Made by a program: the position numbers and the translations under genes. Shown here piece after piece: positions 5,801 to 7,131 of a stretch of DNA of 7,131 nucleotides (position 1 is the first letter of the stretch; each line of letters starts with the position of its first letter). The notes under the pieces were generated by a model. It did no database searches. It worked only from the letters and a program-made list of their open reading frames with translations, and was not told the DNA's origin. This DNA comes from JBGPLH01 sp041486365 [NCBI: Thermodesulfobacteriota bacterium] (lineage in GTDB: Bacteria > JAUYMQ01), in the NCBI GenBank assembly GCA_041486365.1, contig JBGPLH010000172.1, positions 1 through 7,131 of the forward strand, in the 5' to 3' direction.

Positions 5801-7131
5801 TCGTGGGCGTGACGGGCGGCGCGGCGGAGCTCCGCTTGCGCGTGCAGGGAGCGACCACGGACGACAACGTCGATCCCGATCACCACCTGCAGGTGTCCGT
5901 GAACGGCGTCACCGTGGGAGAGGCCCGCTGGGACGGCTTCGGCGCCTTCGAAGGATCCTTCGTCCTTCCTCCGGGGACGCTGGTGGAGGGTGCCAACCAG
6001 GTGCGCTTCACGCCCATCGCGGACACGGGCGCGCAGTTTGACTTCGATTACGTGGACTGGGTCGAGATTCGCTACACGCGGAGCCTCGGCGTGGCAGGCC
6101 CCGCGCTCGCCTTCGAGACGAGCGCCGCCGGGGACCACATGGTCTCGGATCTGGACGGGCCCGCGGCGATGCTGCTCGACGTGACCGATCCCCTCGCGCC
6201 CGAACGCGTAAAGGGCGGCCTGGCGGGCGCGGAGACACTCGCCTTCGCGGCAGGGGAGGGGACACGGCGCCTCGAGGTGGCGACGGAAGCGGGCTTCGTC
6301 ACGCCCGCGTCCGTGAGCCTTGACACGCCGAGCAGCCTGCACGACGCCCCGGGGACCGACTGGCTCGCCATCGCGCACGAAAGCCTCCTGGCGGGAACGC
6401 AGCCGCTGGCGGCGCTCCGCGCGTCGGAGGGCCTGCGCGCCCGGATCGTCGACGTGCAGGACGTGTACGACGAGTTCGGCACGGGCGATCCGGATCCGCA
6501 GGCGATCCGGGACTTCCTCGCGTGGCAATACGAGCGGGGCGGCGCGCCCAGGCTGCGCTACGTGCTACTGGTCGGCGACGCGTCCAGCGACGAGCGCAAC
6601 TGGCTGCACGGCCCGAACCGGAACCTGATCCCGGCGCCGCTGCGCGACGGGACCTACACCGAGCGCGCGAGCGACAACTGGTACGCGGCGTTCCTCGGGG
6701 ACGACGCGGTCCCCGACGTGGCCCTCGGCCGGCTTCCCGTGAAGGACGCGGCCCAGCTCGCGGGGGTCGTCTCGAAGATCCTCGCCTACGCGGCCCAGCC
6801 CCTGGGGCAGGACTGGCAGCGGAGCGCGCTCCTCGTGGCGGACGACGGCTTCCACGCGTTCCAGGCGGGGGAGGCGGCGCTCTTCGAGGGGGCTTCCGAT
6901 GCGATGGCACGCTGGCTTCCCCCCGGCTTCGACGCGCTCCAGCTCTACCTGTCGGCGATTCCGGAAGCCGACCAGGCCGCCGTCGCGCGGCAGGCGATCC
7001 TCGACGCGCTGAACTCGGGGCGGCTCTTCGTGTCGTATATCGGGCACGGCGCCATCACGCTCTGGGCCGACGAGGTGATCTTCCGCGCGGCCGATCTGGC
7101 CTCGCTTCACAACGCGGACCGTCTTCCCTTC
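2767..7131 (+). CDS. Secreted multidomain gingipain-like cysteine peptidase (family C25), 3' end off the window
   Basis: The frame is open for 1455 codons from TTG 2767 to the last base, without a stop. In order: residues 1-38, Sec signal peptide with an Arg-rich start and cleavage near LQA-AV; 39-~355, an Asn/Thr/Gly-rich beta region of unrecognised family; ~356-373, a Gly/Pro linker; ~374-487, a DUF11/CARDB-like adhesion domain; ~519-617, an FN3-like module with a LAWTTAAEWSNLGFNVYR pattern; ~645-678, an Ala/Pro linker; ~679-840, C25 propeptide-like; ~856-945, a lead-in module (FMVASRGAIRIGVDRTGIQ) common in PorU/gingipain relatives; ~979-1107, a beta sandwich with D1038-H-H; ~1108-1197, a beta module; 1198-1455, C25 catalytic domain with His1427 in YIGHGA. 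It probably cleaves extracellular proteins or, like PorU, processes other secreted proteins. Specificity is unknown. Known gingipains use type IX secretion, but any C-terminal sorting domain would lie beyond the window. Confidence 0.85.
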   Translation, partial: MDRRHRSQSRSRPDCALRALAPWLAVLLGVFLPGVLQAAVFGIPNGATNPNGWFLLDGTASGNADGDTVHQMFFKIEVTGNQLDVGVFDAYTSGARDYSRGGTTNTTYTLRDPAGTVLVTRTANNDTAVTQNVLAHLTAAGFAAAAAPFNTTGRQGLYELEVTMGNSNEVNAFGLNIPNYQVYSSTDTSPNNPENGQVILGSLANDTAPLANVTQPAILYPYVDRGCQLTTTNFDMDIGGGNPGAGSSGTLFSRLGTNTALTMSGATVAADDNVNPIQQNTKAQDYGIWRLENDIGTQQNLVDWRVADYTGVTTPGANLPHRPSAPFRIYLPADGTIPGTPVAPVEPRIEQSLTPLTPSGGGGPGGPNPPVAGSTSYFEVNVALTNPTASAMTGVTLTANVPGAPVLYESSNPPLITAGAQVTGGGAISSQPADGGSGNVVATWATVAAGATVSLTYSVAVTPAGAGSINVTATPASGNGTRLTYTPAFQSATFPRTENTGPLCQLSVQAGTAVPNAVALEALEARGYAGQVRLAWTTAAEWSNLGFNVYRAQAPAGAPMQVNRALILGAGTSSYRADYLFVDPDVRDGSSYAYWLEDVDRAGRRTLHGPLFATAGGEPAPAIDTATLDRVAGADGDLSVGALAALSIVPQESRASGPGAPARAAASAAMAPAVGPRPIARVLSQDETGMLVEIKVPRARLAPVTLDGAPYTDVTMEGFSHIAEPGHPALPEVGVPIPIPDVADLRIEVEDESRRRIAGPVLPAPAPDYTLQPDGSLAASYAPDMAIYGGAAYPQAVVTPGGSVRQGDTRLLVLRIDPVAWDPATGTLTQATRLRARIRFEGASAADARSEPDARRVNQFMVASRGAIRIGVDRTGIQRVSGQALLDAGLPADTDPRLLSLYVGGQEAAILVEGEEDGVLDAGDAIVFHGDALDNDHALARTYWLVPGTLAGARMADLDGTPSGADSGESTTPAVVRLEKNLVYVPFVLNGAISNFVGDSIFQNPRDEVLSLVGVTGGAAELRLRVQGATTDDNVDPDHHLQVSVNGVTVGEARWDGFGAFEGSFVLPPGTLVEGANQVRFTPIADTGAQFDFDYVDWVEIRYTRSLGVAGPALAFETSAAGDHMVSDLDGPAAMLLDVTDPLAPERVKGGLAGAETLAFAAGEGTRRLEVATEAGFVTPASVSLDTPSSLHDAPGTDWLAIAHESLLAGTQPLAALRASEGLRARIVDVQDVYDEFGTGDPDPQAIRDFLAWQYERGGAPRLRYVLLVGDASSDERNWLHGPNRNLIPAPLRDGTYTERASDNWYAAFLGDDAVPDVALGRLPVKDAAQLAGVVSKILAYAAQPLGQDWQRSALLVADDGFHAFQAGEAALFEGASDAMARWLPPGFDALQLYLSAIPEADQAAVARQAILDALNSGRLFVSYIGHGAITLWADEVIFRAADLASLHNADRLPF
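2881..3831 (+). other. Unrecognised N-terminal beta region of the peptidase (residues 39-355)
   Basis: About 317 residues, rich in Asn, Thr, Gly and Asp, with alternating hydrophobic strands such as MFFKIEVTGNQLDVGVFDAY and GLYELEVTMGN. Two parts can be seen. One runs to ~residue 210 and looks like a jelly-roll or pre-peptidase-type sandwich. The other, at ~210-355, begins near YPYVDRGCQL and contains IWRLENDIG and FRIYLP segments. I do not recognise either family. Base composition is visibly less GC-rich here than in the rest of the gene. It probably mediates binding or surface attachment, but that is a guess from position only. Confidence 0.45.
6358..7131 (+). other. C25 (gingipain-type, clan CD) catalytic domain, incomplete at the window edge
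   Basis: The domain begins at D1198-W-L-A-I-A-H and follows the family order: a VDVQDVYDEFG strand-helix element at 1228-1238; YVLLVGDAS around 1265-1273; A-S-D-N-W-Y-A-A-F around 1301-1309 with D1303; P-D-V-A-L-G-R-L-P-V with G1321-R1322; a 'K-I-L-A-Y' helix; and LLVADDG. The catalytic-His strand FVSYIGHGAITLWADE follows, with H1427 (codon 7045-7047). The last visible residues, LHNADRLPF, are the helix end and strand that in relatives lead straight into the T-C-x-x-G nucleophile turn. That Cys should come about 33-35 residues after His1427, just past the last base. All other visible landmarks are intact, which argues for an active enzyme. Confidence 0.85.

Noticed and set aside
5653-6528. 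291-codon minus-strand frame
   Set aside because: Opposite to the beta modules of the C25 protein and of biased composition, with no start signal. It is a GC-driven artefact.
1-7131. tRNA or rRNA genes, CRISPR arrays, insertion sequences, attachment sites
   Set aside because: I looked for cloverleaf-like patterns, spaced repeats and transposase motifs on both strands and saw none. Nearly all of the window is accounted for by the plus-strand genes.

Overview
The window is a high-GC bacterial fragment (roughly 70% GC by eye). All genes lie on the + strand and coding density is very high. The left third holds the distal end of a type IV pilus (T4P) or type II-secretion-like assembly operon. The right two thirds hold the 5' part of one very long gene for a secreted, multidomain, gingipain-like (family C25) cysteine peptidase. 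That gene stays open through the last base of the window. High GC, a fused pilM-pilN gene and a large C25 protein would fit lineages such as Acidobacteriota, Gemmatimonadota or Candidatus Eisenbacteria. This is inference; nothing here fixes the taxon.

Layout. (1) Bases 1-278: 3' end of a gene whose product looks like a minor pilin or pseudopilin, with the 5' end outside the window. (2) 297-2033: a 578-residue protein joining a PilM-type actin-like ATPase domain to a membrane-spanning PilN-type domain, the same order of parts as GspL of type II secretion. (3) 2030-2578: a short PilO-type (GspM-like) inner-membrane protein whose ATG overlaps the pilMN stop (ATGA). (4) 2579-2766: a 188-base gap with three consecutive short inverted repeats and a strong Shine-Dalgarno sequence. 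(5) 2767-7131: 1455 codons without a stop, starting at TTG. They encode a Sec signal peptide, an Asn/Thr-rich beta region of unknown family, a DUF11/CARDB-like domain, an FN3-like domain, a C25 propeptide-like segment, beta modules typical of gingipain-like proteins, and most of a C25 catalytic domain. The catalytic His is in the window. The catalytic Cys should fall only a few codons beyond the right edge.

How they work together. The first three products would form or feed the inner-membrane alignment platform (PilM/N/O) of a pilus or secretion machine. PilP and PilQ homologues do not follow pilO here. The peptidase gene appears to have its own translation signals, and it probably acts outside the cell or on the cell surface. 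Whether its placement beside the pilus genes is functional cannot be decided from this window.
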